Part shown: positions 8,468 to 16,952 of the stretch, in pieces
How the letters are laid out: every line of letters begins with the position of its first letter
Position numbering within the stretch: position 1 is the first letter of the stretch
Source of the DNA: Paenibacillus radicis (ex Xue et al. 2023)
Lineage (GTDB): Bacteria; Bacillota; Bacilli; Paenibacillales; NBRC-103111
Assembly (NCBI RefSeq): GCF_024722015.1
Contig: NZ_JANQBD010000004.1
Span: forward strand, 1 to 64,000
Direction of reading: 5' to 3'
Length of the DNA stretch: 64,000 nt
The notes under the pieces: generated by a model
The model's database searches: none
What the model was told of the DNA's origin: nothing
Seen by the model: the letters and a program-made list of their open reading frames with translations, nothing else
Program-made: the position numbers and the translations under genes

Positions 8468-9373
8468 TTGAACTACAAATTATCGAACCGTAAATGGATG
8501 GTAGCTACCCTGCTATTATTTGTTGCATTAGTCGTTTATATTACTGTGTATCCTCCGAAAAGTACGGCAGCAGAAACTTTGGCTGTAGTTAATGGAGTGA
8601 AGATCGACAAGGAGCAGCTTTATAAAACAGTGCTTGCAAGCAGCGGCGCACAAACAGTGAACAGCATGATTGAGAAGGAACTGATCCGGCAGGAGGCCGT
8701 GAAGGCGGGCGTTCAGGTTCAGCCTGCTGACCTGGATAAGGAGCTGGCAACCTTGAAGCTTAATTTCCCTTCCGAGGCGGAGTTTAATCAAGCCCTTGCT
8801 GCGAATGGTCTTACGCTGGATAGCTTGAAAGAAGAGATGATGCCTCAAGTTATGATGCAAAAAATATTGGAGCCGCAAGTGACAGTCAGCGACGATGAGA
8901 TTAAGCAATATTACGATGCCAATTTGGAAACTTTAAAAATCGCAGAGCAGGTTAAGGCATCCCATATTCTAGTTGCTACTAAAGAAGAAGCAGATGCGAT
9001 TTTGGCTGATTTGAAGAATGGGGCAGATTTTGCAAAGATAGCGCAAGAAAAGTCTCAGGATGAGGGCTCGAAGGAAAATGGCGGGGATCTTGGCTTTTTT
9101 GGACGCGGGACAATGGAAGCTCCTTTCGAAACTGCAGCGTTTTCCTTGAAAGTCGGCAGCTTAAGTGATGTGGTTTCAACGGATAGCGGCTTTCATATCA
9201 TCAAAGTAACGGATCATAAGGATGCATCGACTCCTACCTTGGAAGATAAGAAGACAGAAATCCATGATAAGCTGGTCAGTCAGAAAGTAAGCGAAATGTC
9301 GAGCACTTGGTTGAACCAGAAGAAATCCGAGGCTACAATTGAGAACTATTTAAGCAAGGGTGCGGCAAGTTAA
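8468..9373 (+). CDS. Membrane-anchored peptidyl-prolyl isomerase (PrsA/SurA-like parvulin foldase)
   Basis: 301 residues: a basic N-terminus, one membrane helix (residues ~10-27), a SurA_N/PrsA-like helical domain (residues ~35-135, NGVKIDKEQLYKTV and the MIEKELIRQEA segment), and a parvulin PpiC domain (~160-255: KASHILVATKEEAD, GGDLGFFGRGTM, FSLKVGSLSDVV, GFHIIKV). It lacks a lipobox, unlike classical PrsA, so it should be held outside the membrane by its uncleaved helix. The likely role is folding of secreted proteins. The TTG start at 8468 has AAAGGGAG about 8 nt upstream. It neighbours an envelope-export operon and may share its regulator. Confidence 0.92.
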   Translation: MNYKLSNRKWMVATLLLFVALVVYITVYPPKSTAAETLAVVNGVKIDKEQLYKTVLASSGAQTVNSMIEKELIRQEAVKAGVQVQPADLDKELATLKLNFPSEAEFNQALAANGLTLDSLKEEMMPQVMMQKILEPQVTVSDDEIKQYYDANLETLKIAEQVKASHILVATKEEADAILADLKNGADFAKIAQEKSQDEGSKENGGDLGFFGRGTMEAPFETAAFSLKVGSLSDVVSTDSGFHIIKVTDHKDASTPTLEDKKTEIHDKLVSQKVSEMSSTWLNQKKSEATIENYLSKGAAS

Positions 9374-9412
9374 TTTGAGCTAACGTTGGCGCACATAGGC
9401 GTTACTTGCAGG

Positions 9413-9457
9413 GACTGCTTTCCAAGTCTAAGGACTTAGGGAGGCGGTCTTTTTTTT
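9413..9457 (+). terminator. Rho-independent terminator after the foldase gene
   Basis: A long imperfect hairpin (GACTGC ... GCGGTC outer pairing, AAGTC/GGACTT inner) is followed by eight Ts. Confidence 0.85.
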
Positions 9458-9492
9458 GTGATGTAAAAGTGGTTTATTTGTCCAGATTTGAA

Positions 9493-9531
9493 ACTGAAAA
9501 TTTGCTGAAAGAAAGCTGAATAAAAGCTGAT
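9493..9531 (-). promoter_or_regulatory. Minus-oriented array of four TTCAGC-type hexamers, 11-bp period
   Basis: On the minus strand ATCAGC, TTCAGC, TTCAGC and TTCAGT occur at exact 11-bp steps (plus-strand starts 9526, 9515, 9504, 9493). No -10 element lies 9 bp beyond it and no minus-strand gene follows. It probably acts as an extra upstream binding site for the array at 9596 rather than as a promoter. Confidence 0.65.
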
Positions 9532-9595
9532 AGCCAATCCGAGTTTATTTTCTCAATTTTCTTGTAAAACGCAGTCACAGCAAGGCTTTAGCACT

Positions 9596-9649
9596 TTCAG
9601 GGTTCTTTCAGCTAGCCATCAAGTTCAATTCAGATACAACCATCATAAT
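9596..9649 (+). promoter_or_regulatory. Response-regulator array and -10 for the ABC-system operon
   Basis: TTCAGG (9596), TTCAGC (9607), ATCAAG (9618) and TTCAGA (9629) stand in 11-bp register. A CATAAT -10 (9644..9649) follows after 9 bp, and there is no good -35. This is the layout of PhoB/PhoP-activated promoters. The predicted transcript has a leader of about 230 nt before the first gene, in which no other element was recognised. Confidence 0.72.
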
Positions 9650-9888
9650 GAAATCATTAATAAACCAAAGAAGAAAGAGGCGCGGTACGGCTACAACATC
9701 CAAAACTAATTCGTATGAGCAATCTGTATGCTTACATAGTCACAACGATATAGCAGGAGATAACGATGTGATTCGTGTAGGGTAACAGGATTCGGCTTGC
9801 GTGCGTAATTTGGGCGAAGGTCATTAAGTAAAAGAAAGATACTTGCGTTAGTTGAAGCCAAGTTTTAAGTTGGGGAGGCATATCGTTC

Positions 9889-11556
9889 ATGAAGAAAAAA
9901 GGAATTATTATAGCCATAGCTGCTGTAGTAGTATGCGGTGGCGGCACCTACGCTTATTTAAATAAGGGAACGTTGTTTCAGAGCAAGCAGCAAACGGCAG
10001 TAAAGGAAACAACGTATACGGTTAAAAAGGGCAATATCCGCTCGGTTATTTCAGGTACAGCCCAGCTTGAGGCGCAAGAGCAGCAGACGATTGTTCCCCC
10101 CAAGGAAGGCATGATCAAAACAATCAACCTTACTCGAAATCAAACGGTGAAGAAGGGAGATTTGCTTCTCGAGCTTTCCGACTCCTCCTTGGACGAGAAG
10201 CTGGATCAAGCAAAGCTGACACTCAGCGGCTATCAATCCGATATGGAGGATTTACAAACCCAATCCGCAGCGTTGAAGACCTTTGCGCCAGCCAGCGGTA
10301 AGCTAATTCTTTCAACTAATATCAGCGAAGGTGCATCGGTTTCCAAATCCACTAAAATTGCCACGATTGCGGATACAGATACATTGACGGTCACCCTTCC
10401 CTTTTTGCAAGAGGAAGCCGCACAAATTCACAACGGAGATAGTGTCCAGTTAACTATTGATGGGTACATGCTAACCAAATCAGGCGTGGTCAATTCGGTA
10501 TCCCAGTCCGTGAAGTCCGATGCGAAGGGCAATCGGTTGATTGACGTAGCCATACGTGTTGATAATGACGGATCGATGGATGCCGGCCAAACTGTGAAGG
10601 GCTCTATTACGGTCGAAGGCTTGAAGATTGAATCGAAAGGCTCAGCCGCTTTGCAATATAAAACCTCGGTTACGGTATTGGCAGGGGTAACGGGTACTGT
10701 GGATCAACTGGTAATTAAAGAAAATCAAATGGTCAATAAAGGTGATTTGATCGATACGATCATAAGCGACACACTGAAAAAGGACATTACAAATAAACAA
10801 AATCAGATCGATCAATCCCTCAAGAGCATTAAAGACATAGAGGATCAGATTGAGAAGCTGAAGGTTCTTGCGCCCTTTGACGGAGTATTCTCTACTGATT
10901 TCGTCGACCAGAAGAAAAATGTGCTGACGGCTTATCCAGTAGGAACAACCATTGCCAGCAATGTACAGCTTGGCGCTGTAGCCAATCTGGAAACTTTGCA
11001 GCTCCCGATCAAGGTAGATGAGCTTGACCTGCCCAAAATCAAAGTTGGACAGAAAGCGGAGGTTAAGGTGGATGCTGTAACAGGCAAAGTATTTAACGGC
11101 GAAGTAACTCAGGTGTCAACCGTAGGAACGGTTACCAATGGAGTTACCTTCTATACAGCAGTAGTAACATTGAAAAATGTATCCGAGCTCAAAAACACGA
11201 TGACAGCTACGGCTGATATCATTATAGAAGACAAAAAGAACGTTCTCGTATTGCCGGTGGATGCGGTTAAACAACGGGCTGGCAAACGCATCGTTACATT
11301 GAAAAATGCCGACGGAACTACCGAAGCGGATCACGAAGTAAAGATTGGCTCGAACACCAGCACGATGATGGAAATTACAGATGGCCTGAAGGAAGGCGAC
11401 TCTGTCGTTGTCCAGTCAGCCAACTCAACGAAGAAGCTTTCCCAATCTGAAATTGATGCCATGAGAAATCAGTTCCAGCAAGGCGCACGCAACGGTAACA
11501 CCGGTGGTGGTGGAGGTGGCGGCGGATTCCAGGGCGGACGTCCTCCAGGCTTCTAA
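9889..11556 (+). CDS. HlyD/MacA-family membrane fusion protein with duplicated lipoyl/barrel module
   Basis: 555 residues, anchored by an N-terminal helix (residues ~5-24). Two copies of the periplasmic-adaptor module are visible. Copy one covers residues ~45-235 (lipoyl halves around NQTVKKGDLLLELSDSSL and FAPASGKLILS). Copy two covers residues ~255-455 (NQMVNKGDLIDTI, a short coiled coil of ~40 residues, LAPFDGVFSTD). A membrane-proximal domain and a Gly-rich tail (GGGGGGGGFQGG) follow. Such adaptors work with MacB-type ABC permeases to export lipids, peptides or antibiotics across the envelope. It is the first gene of a four-gene set with the ATPase 29 bp downstream. A duplicated module is uncommon, since MacA homologues usually carry one. 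Confidence 0.9.
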   Translation: MKKKGIIIAIAAVVVCGGGTYAYLNKGTLFQSKQQTAVKETTYTVKKGNIRSVISGTAQLEAQEQQTIVPPKEGMIKTINLTRNQTVKKGDLLLELSDSSLDEKLDQAKLTLSGYQSDMEDLQTQSAALKTFAPASGKLILSTNISEGASVSKSTKIATIADTDTLTVTLPFLQEEAAQIHNGDSVQLTIDGYMLTKSGVVNSVSQSVKSDAKGNRLIDVAIRVDNDGSMDAGQTVKGSITVEGLKIESKGSAALQYKTSVTVLAGVTGTVDQLVIKENQMVNKGDLIDTIISDTLKKDITNKQNQIDQSLKSIKDIEDQIEKLKVLAPFDGVFSTDFVDQKKNVLTAYPVGTTIASNVQLGAVANLETLQLPIKVDELDLPKIKVGQKAEVKVDAVTGKVFNGEVTQVSTVGTVTNGVTFYTAVVTLKNVSELKNTMTATADIIIEDKKNVLVLPVDAVKQRAGKRIVTLKNADGTTEADHEVKIGSNTSTMMEITDGLKEGDSVVVQSANSTKKLSQSEIDAMRNQFQQGARNGNTGGGGGGGGFQGGRPPGF

Positions 11557-11585
11557 ATCTCCGAGGGAAGGGAAGGTGATAAGAT

Positions 11586-12308
11586 ATGAAAATGATAGAA
11601 TTACAAAATATTAAAAAATCTTATTCCCGCGGAGTCGAGGAACTGATGATTCTCAAAGACATTTCTCTCTCTATAGATAAAGGAGAATTCGTAGCGATTG
11701 TCGGCCCCAGCGGATCCGGTAAATCCACTTTGATGAATACCATCGGGCTGCTGGATGTGCCCACCTCCGGGTCTTATATACTTGATGGGGTAGCAACGGA
11801 AAAAATGAAGGACGACGAGCTCGCAGGACTTCGGAATCGCAAGATCGGATTTATATTTCAACAATTTAATCTGCTGCCGCGCCTCACAGCTATCGAAAAT
11901 GTGGAGCTGCCGATGATCTATTACGGAACTCCGAAGAAAGAACGGAGAGAACGGTCGCAGAGCATGCTCGAAATGCTGGGGATGGGCCAACGCTCCCACC
12001 ATAAACCGAGTGAATTGTCAGGCGGCCAGCAGCAGCGTGTAGCGATTGCCCGTGCTTTGGCTATTGGTCCCTCCCTTCTGTTGGCAGACGAGCCGACAGG
12101 GGCGTTAGACTCCAAGACAGGTCAAGAGGTGTTGGAGCTGATGCTTCACTTGAACGAAATCGGAAATACCATCGTATTGATCACACATGATCTGCATATT
12201 GCGGAAAATGCCAAAAGAATTGTTACGATAAGGGATGGATTAATTGTCGGTGATCTGATCAATGAACCTCAAACGCAGAAGGCTGAAGCGGTAGAGGTGA
12301 CCGTATGA
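11586..12308 (+). CDS. ABC transporter ATP-binding protein, MacB/LolD type
   Basis: 240 residues with Walker [11 protein letters not shown]-loop [18 protein letters not shown], signature [15 protein letters not shown], Walker [13 protein letters not shown] and H-loop ITHD. The set is typical of the MacB/LolD/FtsE class that drives mechanotransmission-type ABC systems. It ends in an ATGA overlap with the permease gene, so the two are translationally coupled. AAGGTGAT precedes the ATG. Confidence 0.95.
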   Translation: MKMIELQNIKKSYSRGVEELMILKDISLSIDKGEFVAIVGPSGSGKSTLMNTIGLLDVPTSGSYILDGVATEKMKDDELAGLRNRKIGFIFQQFNLLPRLTAIENVELPMIYYGTPKKERRERSQSMLEMLGMGQRSHHKPSELSGGQQQRVAIARALAIGPSLLLADEPTGALDSKTGQEVLELMLHLNEIGNTIVLITHDLHIAENAKRIVTIRDGLIVGDLINEPQTQKAEAVEVTV

Positions 12309-13480
12309 GAATCATGGAACTGATGCAGATGGCGCTGAAGACCGTAAGCGCGAATTGGATGCGAACTTTGCTGACGATGCTGGGCGTTATCATAGGCGTC
12401 AGCTCAGTAGTGACGCTGGTTGCGATCGGTAAAGGCACTTCAGCCCAAATTGCCAAGCAGTACGAAAATATGGGTACCAATCTGCTGGTGGTTAATTTAT
12501 TGAATCAAGGACGAGCCACGCAGCTTAATTATAGTGATATCATGACCTTTGAGCAGTTTCCTGAAATTGCTGCAATTGCTCCTACCGTTTCTTCCAGTCT
12601 GAACGTTAAATACGATACTACACAAGAATCCTATTCCGTGTTGGGCTCCAATGAACGTTATATGAGCATCTTGAAAGCATCGATTAACAAAGGCCGTTTT
12701 ATTACGGAAGCCGATCTGGATTTACGAACGAATGTGGCGGTGCTGGGTGCTACTGTATCCAAGGAGCTTTTCGGTACAGCGGATCCACTGGATAAAATTA
12801 TTAATATCAATGGGTTTCAGTTCACTGTTGTCGGTCTGCTAAATACTAAAGGATCCAGCATCGGTGGAACATCAGCGGATGACTCAGTCATCATTCCTTT
12901 GACCACTGCGCAGCGCCAGTTGAGTCTGGGAGCCATTAGAACTACGTATGTTGAAGCCACAACAAAGGAAGATATCACCACGGCTCAAAGCACTTTAACA
13001 TCCTTTTTGACATACAAGTTTAAAAGCTCTTCCGGATTTCGCTTTACCAACCAGGATCAACTGCTTTCGGCGAGCACGGAGGCTTCCAATACTTTAACGA
13101 GCCAACTCGTGAGCGTTGCTTGTATCTCGTTGCTGGTTGGCGGTATAGGGATTATGAATATTATGCTTGTTACGGTAAGTGAACGGACCCGAGAGATTGG
13201 TATCCGTAAGTCGATAGGTGCCAAGCGGAAAAATATTCTTCTGCAATTTCTGTTCGAAGCCGTCGTAATAAGTGGATTAGGCGGGCTTATCGGGCTATTG
13301 ATAGGAGTAGGGCTTGCCAAGGCGTGGCCATATTTCAATCCCAAGCAAATGACGGTCGTTTCTTTCGATATCAGTATGTACGCATTTCTGTTTTCTGTTC
13401 TTGTTGGTGTTATTTTCGGATTGTATCCGGCTAACAAAGCATCCAAGCTGCGGCCTATCGATGCTTTGCGCACTGATTAA
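12305..13480 (+). CDS. ABC transporter permease, MacB/FtsX family
   Basis: 391 residues in the standard MacB layout: one N-terminal membrane helix (LLTMLGVIIGVSSVVTLVAI), an extracytoplasmic MacB_PCD domain (residues ~45-255), and three C-terminal helices of the FtsX domain (SLLVGGIGIMNIMLVTVSER, TREIGIRKSIGAKRK). Together with the adaptor and ATPase it forms a tripartite-like system without an outer-membrane partner, as seen in Gram-positive bacteria. Substrates of such systems include antimicrobial peptides and lipoproteins; this one is unknown. Confidence 0.95.
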   Translation: MRIMELMQMALKTVSANWMRTLLTMLGVIIGVSSVVTLVAIGKGTSAQIAKQYENMGTNLLVVNLLNQGRATQLNYSDIMTFEQFPEIAAIAPTVSSSLNVKYDTTQESYSVLGSNERYMSILKASINKGRFITEADLDLRTNVAVLGATVSKELFGTADPLDKIININGFQFTVVGLLNTKGSSIGGTSADDSVIIPLTTAQRQLSLGAIRTTYVEATTKEDITTAQSTLTSFLTYKFKSSSGFRFTNQDQLLSASTEASNTLTSQLVSVACISLLVGGIGIMNIMLVTVSERTREIGIRKSIGAKRKNILLQFLFEAVVISGLGGLIGLLIGVGLAKAWPYFNPKQMTVVSFDISMYAFLFSVLVGVIFGLYPANKASKLRPIDALRTD

Positions 13481-13572
13481 TCCATTATCAAACCCAAGCT
13501 CTTCTTCGAAAAACCAGCAAACTGCTTACGAAGTAAGTATTGCTACAGCAAAACTCCAAGGAGGTACATCCT

Positions 13573-15807
13573 ATGATTATTAACCGACTACGCGAGGCGG
13601 CTTCTTCACGAATCGTCCGTATAACGGCCATCCTATTTACTGCACTTTGCATCGCTTTCTCCGCTTGGACATCGGGGATTTCATTTGCAGGAAAAGAAGG
13701 CGTGTTTATTAACAGCTCCGTCTATTTCACCTTGGAGAATGTGTCTATTTCCAAAGGCTCCAGCAATCAAACGATGCAATTTCAGCTCCAGTTAAATAAT
13801 GATGGAGATTCCATCCTGGATTACAACTATTACGGTGTGAAAGTAACCTCGGCTTCGGGGGGCAGCTATTATGCTCAACTGAGCAAGCAGGCGAATGCTC
13901 AAGTGCCTGGTCATACTGCTGTAAGCTACTACTATGTGTCTACTATTCCAGCAGGTTTAGATGCCTCACAGCTGCAGGTAACGGTATTTGAACGCAATGG
14001 AAATGGCTCCAGCGTACGGGATATTGGTTCGCTTTCGGTAGCAAACGCACAATCCATTGGACAAACCAATAACCAGCTGCTTGTAAATTTATCTGATGTG
14101 GATACGGCTGTCACAACCAATTCCTTTGTATCTTATCAAGCCGTCAAGGCAGTTACTCTTCCCCAGGACGGCAAATGGACGCTGCTTGTGGATGCAATGG
14201 TAACTCCTACAGGAACGGAAACGATAACTTTACCATCAGGCATCAAATATTTACTGCATGATGGACAGGGCAGAACCTTAACCCTATCGTCCAATGCCGT
14301 TCAAGGCACTTCCATTAATGCGGGTCAATCGAAGCATATTTTGTTGACTACGACTATGGATACATTGCCTTCAACAGATGCCATGACCCTCGATCTGTCG
14401 CTTGACAGCACCGGCATCACATCCTTGGGCAAGCTATCCTTAGCGCCGCTGTTCCAATTAGCCAAAATGGGGGAACGAGTTCCTTATGTTCTTAATGGGC
14501 GCGAAGGAATTACCATCGAGCTGCAAAAGGCTGATGCTCAGGAGATAAACAACAAGAACGGCGCGCTCCTTACCGCTGTGCTGCATAATGACAGCAAGAG
14601 CACCATTAAAGCTCCTACACTTCAAGGCGTATTGATTTCTAAAGAAGCAACACTTTCCGTAAATACTTCTGCAGTGGTTGTGCCGGAAACGTATCTGGCT
14701 CCCGGTGAATCAGGATCTTACAGGTTCGCGGCGCAGCTGCCCGAAGGCACTGCTGCTGAGAAACTTCAATTTCTTGTATCCGAAGCGGTAACGGATGTTT
14801 CCGCATCTAATAAGACGAATACGAACACCAATACAGGTACAAATACAAATACACCAGCCTCAACTGGCAGCAACACTACAGCTAATTCAACTACGACAGG
14901 TTCAAATGCTTCATCCGGCGGAACCCAGAACAGTACAGAAGCTGGTTCAATTCCGATATTAGCGGCTAGCTTGTCAGAAGGTCTGTCTGCTGGGTCAAAC
15001 ATGAACAATATTCCACAATATGAGCTGGGACAATCCATTGTGTTCGATTCTAGCAGCGAGCTGATTGATCCTAATCTGAAGGTTTCATTGGTAGAGCTTA
15101 ATGGCCATACCGATTCAGAGAACGGATACCAAACCGTTGTTGCCAAATTCAAGCTTATGAATAATAGCAATGAAACGCTGACCATTCCGAATTTCGGTAC
15201 TTCCTTGACCGATTCGAGCGGTACGACTTATCCGGGTGCCCGCCAAACGACTACTTTGCAGGAGCTTATCCCGAATACAGCTTACGTTTACAGCTATTCC
15301 TATATGCTTCCTCCAGCTGCTACAGGCCAATTTAAGCTTAGCATAACGGATGCTTCCAATACTTCGAGCATTAAAGTGCCGATTGCTAACTATAAGGTGA
15401 GCGTGGCTCAAACAGGAGAAGAAGATCCGCAAGCAGTGGCCAAAAAGCTATCGCTCTATCCATTCGATGTAACATTGGACTACTGGGCTATTAACGCACA
15501 GTACAGCAGCGGCAGCTATACCTATACGCTCAAAGGAAACTTTGACATTAAGAAGTCAGAACAAGTCATTGTAGACGATTCCTTCTCTACACTGGAATTT
15601 GAAGTGGTTGACGCCACTAATCGTATACTTGGCAGCACGACTAACAAGCTGCAGGGAACGGGCAAGCTGATCAGCGGGCTACAAACCATTACATTTGCCA
15701 ATGTAAAATCAGAGCAGCTTGAATATCCGGTAACCATCCGGGCCTACGAGGTCATCACGACTTCTACAGGTACAGCGAAACGACTGCTTGCTACTTTAAC
15801 ACAATAA
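13573..15807 (+). CDS. Secreted or membrane-anchored multi-domain protein (DUF4352-like modules, Thr/Asn-rich linker)
   Basis: 744 residues with an N-terminal signal or anchor helix (residues ~14-37, ITAILFTALCIAFSAWTSGI). Beta-rich modules of about 120 residues follow at ~40-160, ~290-420, ~485-610 and ~615-744. The first and third share the pattern of polar strand, long-side-chain tether and YYYVSTIP / YSYSYMLPP, reminiscent of DUF4352 immunoglobulin-like domains. A low-complexity Asn/Thr/Ser/Gly linker lies at ~418-462. AAGGAGGT is placed 8 nt before ATG 13573. The 92-bp gap to the permease contains no terminator, so it probably belongs to the same operon and may be an extracytoplasmic partner or client of the ABC system. 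No catalytic motif was seen. Confidence 0.8.
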   Translation: MIINRLREAASSRIVRITAILFTALCIAFSAWTSGISFAGKEGVFINSSVYFTLENVSISKGSSNQTMQFQLQLNNDGDSILDYNYYGVKVTSASGGSYYAQLSKQANAQVPGHTAVSYYYVSTIPAGLDASQLQVTVFERNGNGSSVRDIGSLSVANAQSIGQTNNQLLVNLSDVDTAVTTNSFVSYQAVKAVTLPQDGKWTLLVDAMVTPTGTETITLPSGIKYLLHDGQGRTLTLSSNAVQGTSINAGQSKHILLTTTMDTLPSTDAMTLDLSLDSTGITSLGKLSLAPLFQLAKMGERVPYVLNGREGITIELQKADAQEINNKNGALLTAVLHNDSKSTIKAPTLQGVLISKEATLSVNTSAVVVPETYLAPGESGSYRFAAQLPEGTAAEKLQFLVSEAVTDVSASNKTNTNTNTGTNTNTPASTGSNTTANSTTTGSNASSGGTQNSTEAGSIPILAASLSEGLSAGSNMNNIPQYELGQSIVFDSSSELIDPNLKVSLVELNGHTDSENGYQTVVAKFKLMNNSNETLTIPNFGTSLTDSSGTTYPGARQTTTLQELIPNTAYVYSYSYMLPPAATGQFKLSITDASNTSSIKVPIANYKVSVAQTGEEDPQAVAKKLSLYPFDVTLDYWAINAQYSSGSYTYTLKGNFDIKKSEQVIVDDSFSTLEFEVVDATNRILGSTTNKLQGTGKLISGLQTITFANVKSEQLEYPVTIRAYEVITTSTGTAKRLLATLTQ

Positions 15808-15853
15808 AATTAGTGCGAGTTCAAAAAATCAATGTGTTAGCATAAAAGAAAGT

Positions 15854-15886
15854 GCTCTATTGCAGAACTATTGCAGTAGAGCCTTT
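15854..15886 (+). terminator. Terminator of the ABC-system operon
   Basis: GCTCTA ... TAGAGC with TGCAG-rich loop, followed by CTTTTG. It is weak in Ts but well placed 46 bp after the last stop codon. Confidence 0.65.
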
Positions 15887-15907
15887 TGTCGTAAGAAAAT
15901 GGAAATT

Positions 15908-15983
15908 TTCAGCAAATCTTCAGCTTCCTCTAAAGAAACGTTCAGTTTTCCCTCAGCATGGATTCAGGCATGAAGCTTATGAT
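15908..15983 (+). promoter_or_regulatory. Six-hexamer response-regulator array and -10 of the two-component operon
   Basis: Hexamers TTCAGC (15908), TTCAGC (15919), CTAAAG (15930), TTCAGT (15941), CTCAGC (15952) and TTCAGG (15963) stand in unbroken 11-bp register. A TATGAT -10 (15978..15983) follows exactly 9 bp after the last. This predicts positive autoregulation of the regulator/kinase genes. The leader that follows is about 280 nt and holds a short open frame with a good ribosome binding site. Confidence 0.75.
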
Positions 15984-16124
15984 TGGAATGTATTCAGGTA
16001 TAAACAATAGCGGAGCGCTGAGTTGAGCGGATATCGCTTTATAGATGATAAGAAAAAGGTTAGTTTTATAAAAAACAAGAATTGTGAAAGTGTGGATGAA
16101 GTACATATCGATGGAGGCTGATGG

Positions 16125-16181
16125 ATGAATATTTCAAGCAGCAGTTATTTCAGGTCTCGCCATTCAGGAATGAGAAGTTGA
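16125..16181 (+). CDS. Possible 18-codon leader ORF in the two-component 5' region
   Basis: ATG 16125 lies 7 nt after GGAGG (16113..16117) and opens an 18-codon frame rich in Ser and Arg, ending at TGA 16179..16181. Spacing and ribosome binding site are better than for the overlapping 62-codon frame at 16121. It could be a leader peptide; function unknown. Confidence 0.25.
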   Translation: MNISSSSYFRSRHSGMRS

Positions 16182-16268
16182 TAATAATTCTTGTCGGTTT
16201 AAGTGTGTTTTTTAATATAAATCAGTATAATATAGATCACAAAGACTACTATAAGGCGGTAGATCCAT

Positions 16269-16952
16269 ATGCAACAATTAAAAGGAATAAAAATATTGCT
16301 CGTAGATGACGAGCCCAATATCGTTCAGTTCCTGGAGCTTGGCTTACAAAATGAAGGCTTTGAAGTACAAACAGCTAACGATGGCATGACCGCTATTAGC
16401 ATGATGAAGCAATTTCAGCCTCATGTCGCTATTCTTGATGTGATGATGCCGGGAATGGATGGCTTCGAGGTGTGCCGGATGATCAAAAAAACAGAAAATG
16501 TAGCCGTAATAATGTTGACCGCCAAGGATGAGGTAGATGACCGTGTGAAGGGGTTAACGTTAGGTGCGGATGATTATATGATAAAACCGTTCAGCTTTGA
16601 AGAGCTGCTTGCGAGAATTTATGCCAGAGTCCGCAACCAGTTTCCGAACCTGTTCGGGGAGGTTGTTATCGGAAAATTTAATATTGATGACCGGCGTAAA
16701 GAGATCAAGCTGGAAAATCGGGTGCTGGAGCTCTCACCGACCGAATATGAGCTGCTTAAATTTTTAGTCGTCAATCATGGCTTGGTTCTAAGTAAAACGG
16801 TAATTTTGGATAAAGTTTGGGGTTATGATTTTGGAGGGGAAGAAAATATTGTAGAGGTGTACATTCGTGCTTTAAGGGATAAATTAAATGACAAGAACCA
16901 TCAAATCATAAGAACCCTGCGAGGGCTAGGATACCGAGTTGATCTGGTATGA
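16269..16952 (+). CDS. OmpR/PhoP-family response regulator
   Basis: 227 residues. The receiver domain (1-120) has the acidic pair D13-D14, phospho-acceptor D57 (AILDVMMPGMDG), T at LTAKDE and K at MIKPF. The C-terminal winged helix (~130-227) has the OmpR signature SPTEYELLKFLV and ENIVEVYIRALRDKL, ending RTLRGLGYRVD. It should bind direct repeats as a dimer at 11-bp steps, and such repeats stand in front of its own gene and of the flanking envelope operons. AAGGCGGT precedes the ATG. The histidine kinase gene overlaps its stop by 4 bp. Confidence 0.96.
   Translation: MQQLKGIKILLVDDEPNIVQFLELGLQNEGFEVQTANDGMTAISMMKQFQPHVAILDVMMPGMDGFEVCRMIKKTENVAVIMLTAKDEVDDRVKGLTLGADDYMIKPFSFEELLARIYARVRNQFPNLFGEVVIGKFNIDDRRKEIKLENRVLELSPTEYELLKFLVVNHGLVLSKTVILDKVWGYDFGGEENIVEVYIRALRDKLNDKNHQIIRTLRGLGYRVDLV

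Noticed and set aside
9754..9769. AGGAG followed by ATG-TGA start-stop pair in the leader of the ABC-system operon
   Set aside because: A minimal start-stop element can arise by chance, and nothing else supports regulation by it.
16121..16309. 62-codon frame overlapping the response regulator start
   Set aside because: GGAGG is only 3 nt from its ATG, it overlaps the regulator gene by 41 bp, and the sequence has no family features.
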